Origin: Porphyromonadaceae bacterium UBA2751
GTDB lineage: Bacteria; Bacteroidota; Bacteroidia; Bacteroidales; Muribaculaceae
Direction: 5' to 3'
Length of the DNA stretch: 64,000 nt
NCBI GenBank assembly: GCA_002353285.1
Contig: DEJJ01000029.1
Span: 1 to 64,000 of the forward strand
Shown: one piece after another, positions 50,545-59,424 of the stretch
Layout: each line of letters opens with the position of its first letter
How positions within the stretch are numbered: the stretch's first letter is position 1
The notes under the pieces: model-generated
What the model was told of the DNA's origin: nothing
The model's database searches: none
Seen by the model: only the letters and a program-made list of their open reading frames with translations
Position numbers and translations under genes: made by a program

Positions 50545-52671
50545 ATGAAAGCAAGACTTTATTCATTTGCAATCAGCATTTTAACTTGTCTTTCGGCTGC
50601 AAGTCAAGTGAATGACGACAGTACAAATGTCGTAACCGCCGATAGTATAAATGTGCTGCTTCAAGAGGTCTCAGTCATCGCTCCTAAAGCGGTTATCCAC
50701 AGAGACGGATTGAACTATTCAATCAGCAATCTGTCGGGCACTCATATTGGAGAGGCTGGCACTCTTTATGACATGCTCGGATGGACTCCTGGCATTGTGA
50801 CCTACGACATCAACAACATAAAAACAGGAGGATCGATGAGCGTTGGTGCAATTTATATCAACGAGCAGAAAGTTGCAGACCGAAACATACTGCTGTCCAT
50901 ACCATCCAGCCAAGTCTCCAAAATAGAGGTAATCCGTGACCTTGGGGTGAGGTATTCCACAGAATCGGGGGCAGTGATAAAGATAACGCTTAAAAAGCAG
51001 CTCAAAGACTACATTGGTGTATCTGTAACCAACAATCTTGAAATACGTCGGCGTGTGTCAGATGACGGCTGGGTCAATCTCAGTGGCAAGTACGGCAAGT
51101 TCTCGTTCTCGGGGTCGCTGGTAGGCCAATATACAAACCATAAAATCTATGGCAATGGCGGGACGACTATATTCAACACTGATGGTGAACCAGCCTACAG
51201 CGATGTTTTTGATTCTGAATACACCGCAATAAAGACTGGCCCGTTATGGAATGTCGGACTGAACTATCTGGCAAAGCCAACACTTAATTTCATACTCCAA
51301 TACTCAGGCAACTCTACCAACGTGGATTTCAAGGAACATAAAATTCATCAACTATCAATGAATGACGTTGAAGCAACCCTTGACGAAAACACGGTTATCC
51401 CGTATCGCAAATCATCAGGGCACAATTTAACCTCAGGTATGACATACTTCTCCCCATCTGGTCATTTCTTCAATCTAACTCTCAGTTATTCCCATCAGAA
51501 CAAAGGTGAGACACAGTTGATTGACATCCTTAACACTACTGACAACATTCTCACCTCAAAGAATATCGCCAGCAACTCGAAGTATGACTTGCTAGACGCG
51601 GAAACAAACTGGCGCTTCTCGCATAAAGGCAATGACTGGGGATTAGGATATAATCTTAGTATCATTAAAAACTCTTATGACTTCATCAATGACGGTATCG
51701 GGCAACCAACCATCAGAAAGGATTACACTAACATCCTTTACGGCTCATGGGGTCGCAAAATAAACAAGCTGAGACTTGACTTGGGGGCGAGACTGATGCA
51801 CAACATCACAAAGTTGATACAATCATCAACAGCCAGCGACAAGCACACATTGGTTTTACGTCCATATATCAGCTTGAAATACAATATAGCGGACAACTAC
51901 TCCATTGGCACATATTACACGATGTTTGTCGGTTATCCCACAATATCGCAACTCAATCCGGCTGTGGTATATAGCGACACTTTGCATTACGATAAAGGAA
52001 ATGAAAATCTTGAAAACGTCTATACTCACAAACTGGCATTCTTCGCCAATATCAAAGATGTCTCGCTTGGCGTTGACCTCAAAAGAATCAACAAAATGAT
52101 AGTCACTGGTTCATTTCCCTATGGTGAGAATGGTGCTATCATAGACCAGCCTATCAACAGTTTGTTTAGTAACGATGTAACTTTTAAAGTGTCCTACTCA
52201 ACGAGTATCGGCAAACTGAGGATTGACCCGGAGATTGAGTATAGCTATCAATTCACGAAGTTGCCCGACATTAGCGGAATGATTAACAAAGAATTTGGAC
52301 AGCACAATATCTACGTCTCATGCGATTTGAGTTATAAGTTTTGGAAAACTGCCGAAGCTTTCAGTAGGTTCTCTTATCAAAGTCCATGGTATGACAGCAA
52401 TATGAGAATTGGCAGAACTTTGAGATTGAACATCGGCATGAGCAAGACGTTTCTTGACGGCAGACTGCGCACAGCCATTGAACTGACCGACCTTATCGGA
52501 GAGGCGGTAACACCACGCTGGAGCATAGACTTCTCCAATATCAAGCAATGGCAGCGCAACAGGTATGACACACGAGGCGTTAAACTCACCATCCGTTACA
52601 CATTCAACAGCGTGAACACGTCATTCCGCAACGCACAAATCAACAAAAGCAGTGACGGACGTGTGGACTAA
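50545..52671 (+). CDS. TonB-receptor-like outer-membrane beta-barrel protein
   Basis: A 708-residue exported protein with a signal peptide (about 1-21), a plug-like domain (LLQEVSVIAPKAVIHRDGLN, then YINEQKVADRN and KIEVIRDLGVRYSTESG) and a long beta-barrel. No carboxypeptidase-like domain. It resembles the product at 40665 in length and layout. It lies 111 nt downstream of the sigma operon, with no obvious promoter of the usual type between them, so it may be read through from the operon or depend on the ECF sigma factor. Confidence 0.8.
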   Translation: MKARLYSFAISILTCLSAASQVNDDSTNVVTADSINVLLQEVSVIAPKAVIHRDGLNYSISNLSGTHIGEAGTLYDMLGWTPGIVTYDINNIKTGGSMSVGAIYINEQKVADRNILLSIPSSQVSKIEVIRDLGVRYSTESGAVIKITLKKQLKDYIGVSVTNNLEIRRRVSDDGWVNLSGKYGKFSFSGSLVGQYTNHKIYGNGGTTIFNTDGEPAYSDVFDSEYTAIKTGPLWNVGLNYLAKPTLNFILQYSGNSTNVDFKEHKIHQLSMNDVEATLDENTVIPYRKSSGHNLTSGMTYFSPSGHFFNLTLSYSHQNKGETQLIDILNTTDNILTSKNIASNSKYDLLDAETNWRFSHKGNDWGLGYNLSIIKNSYDFINDGIGQPTIRKDYTNILYGSWGRKINKLRLDLGARLMHNITKLIQSSTASDKHTLVLRPYISLKYNIADNYSIGTYYTMFVGYPTISQLNPAVVYSDTLHYDKGNENLENVYTHKLAFFANIKDVSLGVDLKRINKMIVTGSFPYGENGAIIDQPINSLFSNDVTFKVSYSTSIGKLRIDPEIEYSYQFTKLPDISGMINKEFGQHNIYVSCDLSYKFWKTAEAFSRFSYQSPWYDSNMRIGRTLRLNIGMSKTFLDGRLRTAIELTDLIGEAVTPRWSIDFSNIKQWQRNRYDTRGVKLTIRYTFNSVNTSFRNAQINKSSDGRVD

Positions 52672-52714
52672 CAATTATTATTAGTTATAACTCAACGACT
52701 TTTTTAGCTATTTT

Positions 52715-52724
52715 CGTCCCTATA
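52715..52724. repeat. CGTCCCTATA motif near the right island end
   Basis: The same 10-mer occurs at 46976-46985 within a 23-bp stretch that is 19/23 alike. Both lie inside the bracketing tRNA-end repeats and in the same orientation, as arm-type integrase sites might. Here CGTCCC is itself repeated after 5 bp. Confidence 0.4.
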
Positions 52725-52743
52725 GCGTCCCGTGATTTCAAGA

Positions 52744-52787
52744 AAAACAAGGCAACAAACTGATTGTCAGTTTATTGCCTTGTTTTT
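52744..52787. terminator. Bidirectional terminator between the barrel gene and tRNA-Ser
   Basis: A 19-bp stem with one mismatch (52744-52763 with 52767-52786) around TTG, flanked by A-runs on one side and T-runs on the other. It can end both the barrel transcript and the tRNA transcript, which begins its 3' flank 2 nt away. Confidence 0.88.
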
Positions 52788-52802
52788 GCGGAAAGAGAGG
52801 GA
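52784..52802. repeat. Putative att direct repeat, right copy (tRNA-Ser 3' end)
   Basis: Identical 19 bp to 46862-46880. The position at a tRNA 3' end parallels the NBU1 attachment site, which lies at the 3' end of a tRNA-Leu gene in Bacteroides. Confidence 0.65.
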
Positions 52803-52873
52803 TTCGAACCCCCGGTGCCTCTCGGCACGCCGGTTTTCAAGACCGGTGTAATCGACCACTCTACCATCTTTCC
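52789..52873 (-). tRNA. tRNA-Ser (anticodon UGA)
   Basis: An 85-nt tRNA with a long variable arm. The acceptor stem GGAAAGA pairs with TCTTTCC, the anticodon loop is CTTGAAA with anticodon TGA (plus-strand 52837-52839), and GGTTCGAATCC forms the T arm. CCA is not encoded. Its 3' end overlaps the right copy of the 19-bp direct repeat (52784-52802), consistent with use as an integration site. Confidence 0.96.
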
Positions 52874-53069
52874 GAATTCAGCTTCTTGCGCTCAAGAAAC
52901 CTGCCAAAAACCATGCTTCCGATTTTTGACGGGTGCAAAGTTACAAACATCTTTTAAATCCTGCAAGCAAAATGCCATTTTTTTGTCAAAACATTGTCAT
53001 TTTGGCCGTTGTTGATAACTTGTTTGGTGATTTTTTAAAATAATAATAGTTAATATTAAAATATTTCTG

Positions 53070-53077
53070 TAACTTTG
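53070..53077 (+). promoter_or_regulatory. -7 element for dnaN
   Basis: TAACTTTG matches TAnnTTTG, 53 bp before the ATG. The rest of 52874-53130 is AT-rich without other features. Confidence 0.55.
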
Positions 53078-53130
53078 TAGGTTAATAATTAGTATCACGC
53101 ATAATAATAACAATTAATTATATTGACACA

Positions 53131-54252
53131 ATGAAATTCAACATTCAAAGCAAACTGTTATTAACTCACTTGCAGGCAGTGAGTAAAGTGGTAAATTCTA
53201 AGAACACCATCTCAATCTTGAACAACTTCTTGTTCAACCTCAATGGCGACACACTCATTATCACAGCAAGCGATCAGGAGACCACTCTCACCACACATGT
53301 GGAGGTGACCAACGCACAGGGTAGCGGCAAGTTTGCTGCTGGAGTCAAGGAATTGCTCGACATGCTCAAAGAACTCCCCGATCAGGGACTCACTGTCGAC
53401 ATCAACGACCAGAACCTTGCCATCACTATCACCTACATGAACGGTGAGTTCAACTTCATTGGCATGAATGGCAACGAGTTCCCCGTCAAGGCACCAAGTG
53501 AGGACGACGCCAAGGTTCTCATACTTCCTGCCGAGAAGGTCACTCGTGGCATACAGCAGACGGTCTTTGCCGTTGGCACCGAGTCGCTACGACCCATGAT
53601 GATGGGTATATATTGGGACATCAAGCCCAATGAGATTGCTTTCGTCTCCACCGACACACACAAGCTGGTGCGATTCCGCGAACTTAACCTTGAAACCGGC
53701 ATGGAGCAGTCGTTTATTCTGCCAACTAAGCCTGCCACTATCCTCGCAAGCATCCTCGACAAGCAAGAGGGCGACGTGAAAATCACTATCGACTCCAAGA
53801 GTGCGACTTTCGAGAGCACCGACTACACACTCTCATGCCGATTTGTGAATGGTCGTTATCCCAACTACAACTCGGTTATCCCACAAGACAACGAGTTCAC
53901 TCTCACCATCGACCGCATGACAATGCTTGCTGCCATCAAGCGTGTGTCGGTAACAGCCAGCCCAGGTGGTCTTGTGAAATTCGACCTCAAGGAGAACCAA
54001 ATCCACCTTGCAACTCAAGACATCGACTACTCTAAGTCGAGCGAGGAGGTCGTTGCTTGCGACTACACTGGAGCCTCAATGCTCATCGGCTTCAACGACG
54101 AGAACATTATCGATGTGCTCAACAACATCGACAACGACATGGTCACTCTCGAGCTCATGGATCCATCGCGCGCCGGCATCTTCAAGCCCGCCGAGCAACG
54201 TGAAAACGAAGACCTGCTCGTGCTGCTCATGCCCATGATGGTGATTGGCTAA
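53131..54252 (+). CDS. dnaN: DNA polymerase III beta subunit (sliding clamp)
   Basis: The ring-shaped processivity clamp of the replicative polymerase. The 373 residues fit the three-domain clamp: a start MKFNIQSKLLLTHLQAVSKV, RPMMMGIYWDI at the beginning of domain 2, VNGRYPNYNSVIPQ ahead of domain 3, and a C terminus in LVLLMPMMV. The DnaE/HolA-binding cleft residues are not visible as a short motif. It leads a conserved Bacteroidetes block with the exonuclease, coaBC, DUF4835, recN and rlmB. It is not accompanied by dnaA. Confidence 0.95.
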   Translation: MKFNIQSKLLLTHLQAVSKVVNSKNTISILNNFLFNLNGDTLIITASDQETTLTTHVEVTNAQGSGKFAAGVKELLDMLKELPDQGLTVDINDQNLAITITYMNGEFNFIGMNGNEFPVKAPSEDDAKVLILPAEKVTRGIQQTVFAVGTESLRPMMMGIYWDIKPNEIAFVSTDTHKLVRFRELNLETGMEQSFILPTKPATILASILDKQEGDVKITIDSKSATFESTDYTLSCRFVNGRYPNYNSVIPQDNEFTLTIDRMTMLAAIKRVSVTASPGGLVKFDLKENQIHLATQDIDYSKSSEEVVACDYTGASMLIGFNDENIIDVLNNIDNDMVTLELMDPSRAGIFKPAEQRENEDLLVLLMPMMVIG

Positions 54253-54268
54253 ACATAATAGAGACATC

Positions 54269-55066
54269 ATGCAACTCAACCTGAAACGACCCATCATCTT
54301 CTTCGACCTTGAAACTACAGGGTTGAACATCACTAAGGACCGCATTGTTGAAATATCTATAATCAAGGTGTTCCCCGACGGCCACGATGAGGAAAAGACA
54401 CGGAGGCTCAATCCCGAAATGCACATCCCCGAGCAAGCCAGCGCGGTGCATGGCATCCACGATGACGATGTGAAGGACTGCCCCACTTTCAAGCAGGTGT
54501 CGAAGAGCCTTGCACAAATCTTTGAGGGATGCGACATCGCTGGATTCAACAGCAACCGCTTCGACATTCCTTTCCTTGCGCAAGAATTTTTTAACGCAGG
54601 CATCAAGATGGATTTCAACAAGTGCAACTTTATTGATGTGCAAACTATCTTCCACAAGATGGAACCCAGAAATCTTGTTGCTGCCTATAAGTTCTACTGC
54701 GACAAGGAGCTCGAAGGGGCTCACTCGGCCAATGCCGACACTCGTGCCACCTACGAGGTCCTCAAAGCGCAACTCGACCGCTATAGCGACCAGTTGCAAA
54801 ACGATGTTGAGTTTCTTGCAAGCTACTCAAGCCACAACCGCAACGTTGATCTCGCAGGACGAATCGTGCGCAACGACGACAATGTGGTTGTATTCAACTT
54901 TGGCCAGCACAAGGGCGAGAGCGTTGAAGATGTACTCACCAAGACTCCGCAATATCTCGATTGGATTCTCAAGCGCGACTTCCCCGAGGAGACCAAGAAT
55001 GTGCTCAACGAAATCTACATCAAGATGAAGCAACGCAACAATCCCGGCACAATTCAGTTCAAGTGA
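54269..55066 (+). CDS. DEDDh 3'-5' exonuclease (DNA polymerase III epsilon-like)
   Basis: A 265-residue exonuclease predicted to act in proofreading or DNA/RNA trimming. The first ~175 residues hold the DEDDh motifs: FFDLETTGL near the start, FNSNRFDIPFL, and AHSANADTRATYEVL with the His and last Asp. Residues about 215-255 (FNFGQHKGESVEDVL, YLDWILKRDFP) are a DUF3820-like C-terminal domain common on Bacteroidetes exonucleases. The ATG at 54269 is 17 nt after dnaN; an earlier TTG in frame is less likely. Confidence 0.88.
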   Translation: MQLNLKRPIIFFDLETTGLNITKDRIVEISIIKVFPDGHDEEKTRRLNPEMHIPEQASAVHGIHDDDVKDCPTFKQVSKSLAQIFEGCDIAGFNSNRFDIPFLAQEFFNAGIKMDFNKCNFIDVQTIFHKMEPRNLVAAYKFYCDKELEGAHSANADTRATYEVLKAQLDRYSDQLQNDVEFLASYSSHNRNVDLAGRIVRNDDNVVVFNFGQHKGESVEDVLTKTPQYLDWILKRDFPEETKNVLNEIYIKMKQRNNPGTIQFK

Positions 55067-55122
55067 GAAACAACAATTCACAACATCTGATCTCTGACAT
55101 CTAATCTCTAAAATCTTTTTGA

Positions 55123-56328
55123 ATGTTGAAAGATAAAAACATAATTGTGGGAATCACTGGTGGCATCGCTGCCTACAAGACCGCCTCGCTAGTACGCCTC
55201 TTTGTCAAGGCTGGTGCTAACGTGCAAGTGATTATGACGCCCAACGCTCGAGAGTTCATCACGCCTGTTACACTCTCAACACTGAGCGGCAAGCCTGTCA
55301 TCAGTGAGTTCTTTACTGCCAACACCGGTCAATGGAACAGCCATGTCGACCTGGGACTTTGGGCCGACGCTATGGTCATTGCGCCTGCAACTGCTTCGAC
55401 CATTGCTAAGATGGCTAACGGTGTCGCCGACAACATGCTCGTCACCACCTATCTCTCGGCCAAGGCACCTGTTTTCATTGCTCCAGCCATGGATCTCGAC
55501 ATGTTTAAGCACCCAACCACCAAGCGAAACCTTGAACTGCTAAAGAGCTATGGAAACCACATCATCGAGCCTGCGGCTGGTGAGCTGGCAAGCCACCTCA
55601 TTGGCAAGGGTCGCATGGAAGAGCCTGAAAAGATTTTCGAAGTTCTTGACCGCTTCTTTGAGAAAGGGCAAGACCTGGCAGGCAAGCGAGTGATGATTAC
55701 CGCAGGTCCCACCTACGAGAAAATCGACCCGGTGCGTTTTATTGGCAATTTCTCATCAGGGAAAATGGGATTTGCTCTCGCCGAGGAGTGTGCAGCTCGA
55801 GGTGCCGAGGTAACGCTAATTGCTGGTCCCGTAGCTCTCAACACATCGTCGCCCGCCATCCACCGCATCGACGTGATGAGCGCGCAACAAATGCACGACG
55901 CAGCCATCAGCGAGTTTGCCACCAGCGATGTTGCAATATTGTGTGCCGCTGTTGCCGACTACACAGTTGAGAACGCCCTCGACCACAAAATCAAGCGTGA
56001 AAAGGACGAAATCCCCGTCATCCGCCTCAAGAAGAACCCCGATATCGCCAAAGCGATAGGAGAAATAAAGAAGCCTGGTCAGGTAACTATAGGGTTCGCC
56101 CTCGAGACCGACAATGAAGTAGAGAACGCTAAGGGCAAATGCCAACGCAAAAATTTCGACTTCATAGTTCTTAACTCCCTACAAAACAAAAACGCAGGTT
56201 TCCAAGTCGACACCAACGTCATCACCATCATCACCAGCGATGGCAAGGCATTGGAATACCCCTGCAAACCCAAAACCGAGGTCGCCAAAGACATAGTCGA
56301 CGCCTTGGTCAAAGATTATTTAAAATAG
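55123..56328 (+). CDS. coaBC: Phosphopantothenoylcysteine decarboxylase / phosphopantothenate-cysteine ligase
   Basis: Bifunctional enzyme of coenzyme A synthesis. The N-terminal FMN-dependent CoaC half has GITGGIAAYKT and the active-site H74 (NSHVDLG). The usual PAMN motif reads PAMD (D124), and the position of the catalytic Cys in well-studied enzymes appears as Ser (S157 in GELASHLIGKGRM). The C-terminal CoaB half has AGPTYEKIDPVRFIGNFSSGKMG and KKNPDI. These CoaC substitutions may be normal for Bacteroidetes. 401 residues, complete. Confidence 0.92.
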   Translation: MLKDKNIIVGITGGIAAYKTASLVRLFVKAGANVQVIMTPNAREFITPVTLSTLSGKPVISEFFTANTGQWNSHVDLGLWADAMVIAPATASTIAKMANGVADNMLVTTYLSAKAPVFIAPAMDLDMFKHPTTKRNLELLKSYGNHIIEPAAGELASHLIGKGRMEEPEKIFEVLDRFFEKGQDLAGKRVMITAGPTYEKIDPVRFIGNFSSGKMGFALAEECAARGAEVTLIAGPVALNTSSPAIHRIDVMSAQQMHDAAISEFATSDVAILCAAVADYTVENALDHKIKREKDEIPVIRLKKNPDIAKAIGEIKKPGQVTIGFALETDNEVENAKGKCQRKNFDFIVLNSLQNKNAGFQVDTNVITIITSDGKALEYPCKPKTEVAKDIVDALVKDYLK

Positions 56329-56358
56329 AATCAACAATCTTTATATAATAAAGCTTCC

Positions 56359-56387
56359 AAATACCACGGCTCCACCGTGGTATTTTT
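56359..56387 (+). terminator. Rho-independent terminator after coaBC
   Basis: AAATACCACGG (56359-56369) pairs with CCGTGGTATTT (56375-56385) around CTCCA, followed by T. Confidence 0.9.
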
Positions 56388-56715
56388 GTGCCAAAACCTT
56401 GACCTAAATCAAAATCTTTGAAAAAAGTCATGTTTTGCTGCCGCATTTAGTGGAAGATTGCGTCTACCTATTATAAACGCGGCATATCTCCAACCTTATC
56501 ACCCAACAATGACCCTTGGCAACGTGAACTATATCGCTATTATCAACAACACATCCATCACCCTGCTTAATCCTTGAAAAAACGTGCTACACTGTTGTGA
56601 TGCGCGTTTTTCTTAATCCTTTAAATTGTAGTACAATTTTTTATTGTCCAATACGTTATTATATATAATGTAATAATATATTTATCATTGGGAGAAAACG
56701 ACTAAATTGCTTGTA
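56388..56715. other. AT-rich intergenic region before the DUF4835 gene
   Basis: No gene is supported and no convincing TAnnTTTG promoter is visible. A short A/T inverted repeat (ACAAT-ATTGT) lies near 56632-56646. Confidence 0.4.
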
Positions 56716-57633
56716 ATGAGAAGTATTAGAAGAATATTACTACTTGCCGTGGCATCGTTAGCTGGCCTTGCCGCAACAGCGCAGGAGCTGAACTGCACTT
56801 TTGAAATCGACTCTAAGAAGGTGAAGATTGCCAACAAGGATATCTTCAACACCTTGCAAGAGGCCGTGAATGAGTATCTCAACACAACTGTGTGGACCGA
56901 CGCTCAATTTGCGACCAACGAGAAAATTCAGTGCAAGATGTTCCTCAGCGTTGCCGAGTACGACGAATCCACAGGTAAAATGAAAGGCGAGTTGCAGGTG
57001 CAGAGCACACGACCCGTCTACAACAGTTCCTACACCACCACGCTCATCAACTTTCGCGACACACGCATTGAGTTCATCTACGACAACAACGAGCAGCTTG
57101 TCTACAACGAGCAGGAAATGCAGAGCAACCTCACTGCAATTCTTAACTTCTACGCACTCTTTGTCATTGCACTCGATTTCGACTCGTTTGCTCCCAATGG
57201 AGGCGACCCTTACTTCGAGAAGCTCGACAACATCGTGCGAATGGCACAAAGTTCGGGCGAGAGCGGATGGAAAGCTTTTGAGGACAGCAAGAACCGTAGC
57301 TCTATTCTTAGCGCCTATACCGACAAGCAGACCAACGCCATTCGAGAGGTCTTCTACAACTACCATCGCATGGGGCTCGACCAGATGGCAACCAGCGTTG
57401 ACAAAGGTAGAGCCATGATCACACAACAGCTCGAAACGCTTAAGAGCATCTACGATGTAGCACCAATGTCCGTATGCCTTTCTATGTTCAAGGATGCAAA
57501 GATGGACGAACTCGTCAACATCTACTCCAAGGCCAATAGCTCCGAGAAAGAGAAGGTATATGAACTTCTTTATCCACTCTATCCCACCGAGACCGACCGC
57601 TTGAACCGAATCAAGAACACCGAGGCTAAATAA
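56716..57633 (+). CDS. DUF4835 secreted protein
   Basis: A 305-residue exported protein of the Bacteroidetes DUF4835 family; relatives have been linked to the type IX secretion/gliding machinery, but its role is not clear here. The signal peptide (about 1-22, ending AATAQ) fits the ATG at 56716; the open frame's TTG at 56707 is 9 nt earlier. The hallmarks VEYLNTTVWTD-like (EYLNTTVWTD), YNSSYTTTLINFRD, and NFYALFVIALDFDSF are visible. Located between coaBC and recN, as is usual in this phylum. Confidence 0.85.
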   Translation: MRSIRRILLLAVASLAGLAATAQELNCTFEIDSKKVKIANKDIFNTLQEAVNEYLNTTVWTDAQFATNEKIQCKMFLSVAEYDESTGKMKGELQVQSTRPVYNSSYTTTLINFRDTRIEFIYDNNEQLVYNEQEMQSNLTAILNFYALFVIALDFDSFAPNGGDPYFEKLDNIVRMAQSSGESGWKAFEDSKNRSSILSAYTDKQTNAIREVFYNYHRMGLDQMATSVDKGRAMITQQLETLKSIYDVAPMSVCLSMFKDAKMDELVNIYSKANSSEKEKVYELLYPLYPTETDRLNRIKNTEAK

Positions 57634-57706
57634 CCATTACCACCTCTCTGCAATTCTTATCATTCATATCACTCTTAATCACTCCTATCCTATCCAATCC
57701 TAAATA

Positions 57707-59413
57707 ATGCTCAAGCGATTATCTATCTCCAACTACGCTCTCATCGACCAGCTCAACATCGATTTCGATCAAGGCCTCACCATTATCACAGGTGAGACGG
57801 GTGCAGGAAAATCCATCATCTTGGGAGCTTTGGCACTAATCTTGGGAGAGCGAGCCGACTCCTCTTCTATTCGCAACAAGGAGCGAAAAACAATCGTGGA
57901 AGCCTCTTTCAACATCAAGGACTACAACCTCAAGAGCTTCTTCATCGACAATGAACTCGATTACTACGACGGCGAGCTCATAGCACGACGCGAAATCAAT
58001 CCCAACGGGCGATCACGCGCCTTTGTCAACGACGGGATAGTGGCACTAGCCACTCTTAAAGAGCTCATGACACGCCTGGTCGACATCCATTCGCAGCACA
58101 GCAACATGCTCCTATCGCGACCTGCTTTCCAGCTATCGATTCTCGACAACATTGCCGGCCACCACGACGAGATTTCCAACTACCACAACGCCTACACACA
58201 ATACAAGGCCACCGAGCAGCAACTCAACGATCTGCGCAACAACTATGAGCGCAACCGCAGCGAGGAAGACTACCTGCGCTTCCAGCTCGATCAGCTCAGT
58301 GAAATCAACCTCAAGCCCAACGAGGACAAAGAACTCGAGCAGCAGCAACGGCGGCTGGCCAATGCCACAAGCCTCAAGGAAGACCTGTGGAAAATCATCA
58401 ACGTCCTCAATGGCGACGACAACTCACTGCTCGACCAGCTGAAGGACATTCACAGCACACTTGCCTCAGCCGAGCAAAATCTCGACGAGGTGGCAGGCAT
58501 GAGCGAGCGAGTGAGCAATGCATTAATCGAGCTCAAGGACATCGCACAGAGCGTTTCGGCTATCGAGGAAGACCTCAACGACGACCCAGCAGCTTTGCAG
58601 CAAGTCGAGGAGCGGCTCAACGCCATCTATTCGCTTGAGCGCAAACACAACGTCAAGTCGGCCAACCAACTGCTTGAGGTCCTTGACCAATATCAGCAGC
58701 GCCTCAATGCCATCGACTGCAGCGAGGAGCGCATCATCGCCATGCAGCAACTGCTCGAGGAGCAGCACCATGAAGCCGCACAACTGGCAGCAGCCATCAG
58801 TGCCAGCCGCAAGAAGGCTGCGCAAGTTTTTGCAGCAGCATTAGAGCCACTCGCCCACAATCTGGGCATGAACAATTTGCAGTTTCACATCGATTTCAAG
58901 ACCGTGGATCTCAACGCCAGCGGATGCGACGCCATCGAGTTCCTATTCGCTTTCAACAAGAATCAGTCGCTCATGCCTGTCAAGGACACAGCCTCGGGTG
59001 GCGAAATTTCAAGGCTTATGCTCTGCATCAAGTCCGTGATTGCACGTTCCATGAACCTGCCCACAATCATCTTCGACGAGGTCGACACAGGCGTCTCAGG
59101 CGAGATTGCCAACCGCATTGGCGACATGATGGGCGACATAGCACGCAACATTCAGGTCATAGCCATCACACATCTGCCGCAAGTCGCGGCCCACGGCAGC
59201 AGCCACCTGCGAGTGTTCAAGACCGACACCCCAACCCACACCCTCACCAGCGTGCAGCGCCTCAACCACGAGCAGCACGTCATTGAAATAGCACGCATGC
59301 TCAGCGGCAGCGAGGTCAACCAAGCAGCTCTCGACAATGCACGCGCGCTCATCCACAGCAACATGAACAAAGTCCCATCTGTTGCCACGACTTCACAACC
59401 TGAACAAGCTTAA
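57707..59413 (+). CDS. recN: DNA repair protein RecN
   Basis: An SMC-like ATPase involved in double-strand-break repair. The 568 residues have Walker A GETGAGKS (30-37), a long coiled-coil central region (about 165-360), the ABC signature TASGGEISRLML (about 426-437), and Walker B TIIFDEVDTGVSG. Length and order are typical. rlmB begins 11 nt downstream. Confidence 0.94.
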   Translation: MLKRLSISNYALIDQLNIDFDQGLTIITGETGAGKSIILGALALILGERADSSSIRNKERKTIVEASFNIKDYNLKSFFIDNELDYYDGELIARREINPNGRSRAFVNDGIVALATLKELMTRLVDIHSQHSNMLLSRPAFQLSILDNIAGHHDEISNYHNAYTQYKATEQQLNDLRNNYERNRSEEDYLRFQLDQLSEINLKPNEDKELEQQQRRLANATSLKEDLWKIINVLNGDDNSLLDQLKDIHSTLASAEQNLDEVAGMSERVSNALIELKDIAQSVSAIEEDLNDDPAALQQVEERLNAIYSLERKHNVKSANQLLEVLDQYQQRLNAIDCSEERIIAMQQLLEEQHHEAAQLAAAISASRKKAAQVFAAALEPLAHNLGMNNLQFHIDFKTVDLNASGCDAIEFLFAFNKNQSLMPVKDTASGGEISRLMLCIKSVIARSMNLPTIIFDEVDTGVSGEIANRIGDMMGDIARNIQVIAITHLPQVAAHGSSHLRVFKTDTPTHTLTSVQRLNHEQHVIEIARMLSGSEVNQAALDNARALIHSNMNKVPSVATTSQPEQA

Positions 59414-59424
59414 TATTTACATAT

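Noticed and set aside
47065..52671. Integrase, relaxase or transposase within the putative island
   Set aside because: I looked for tyrosine-recombinase, relaxase and transposase motifs in all frames of the listed proteins and saw none.
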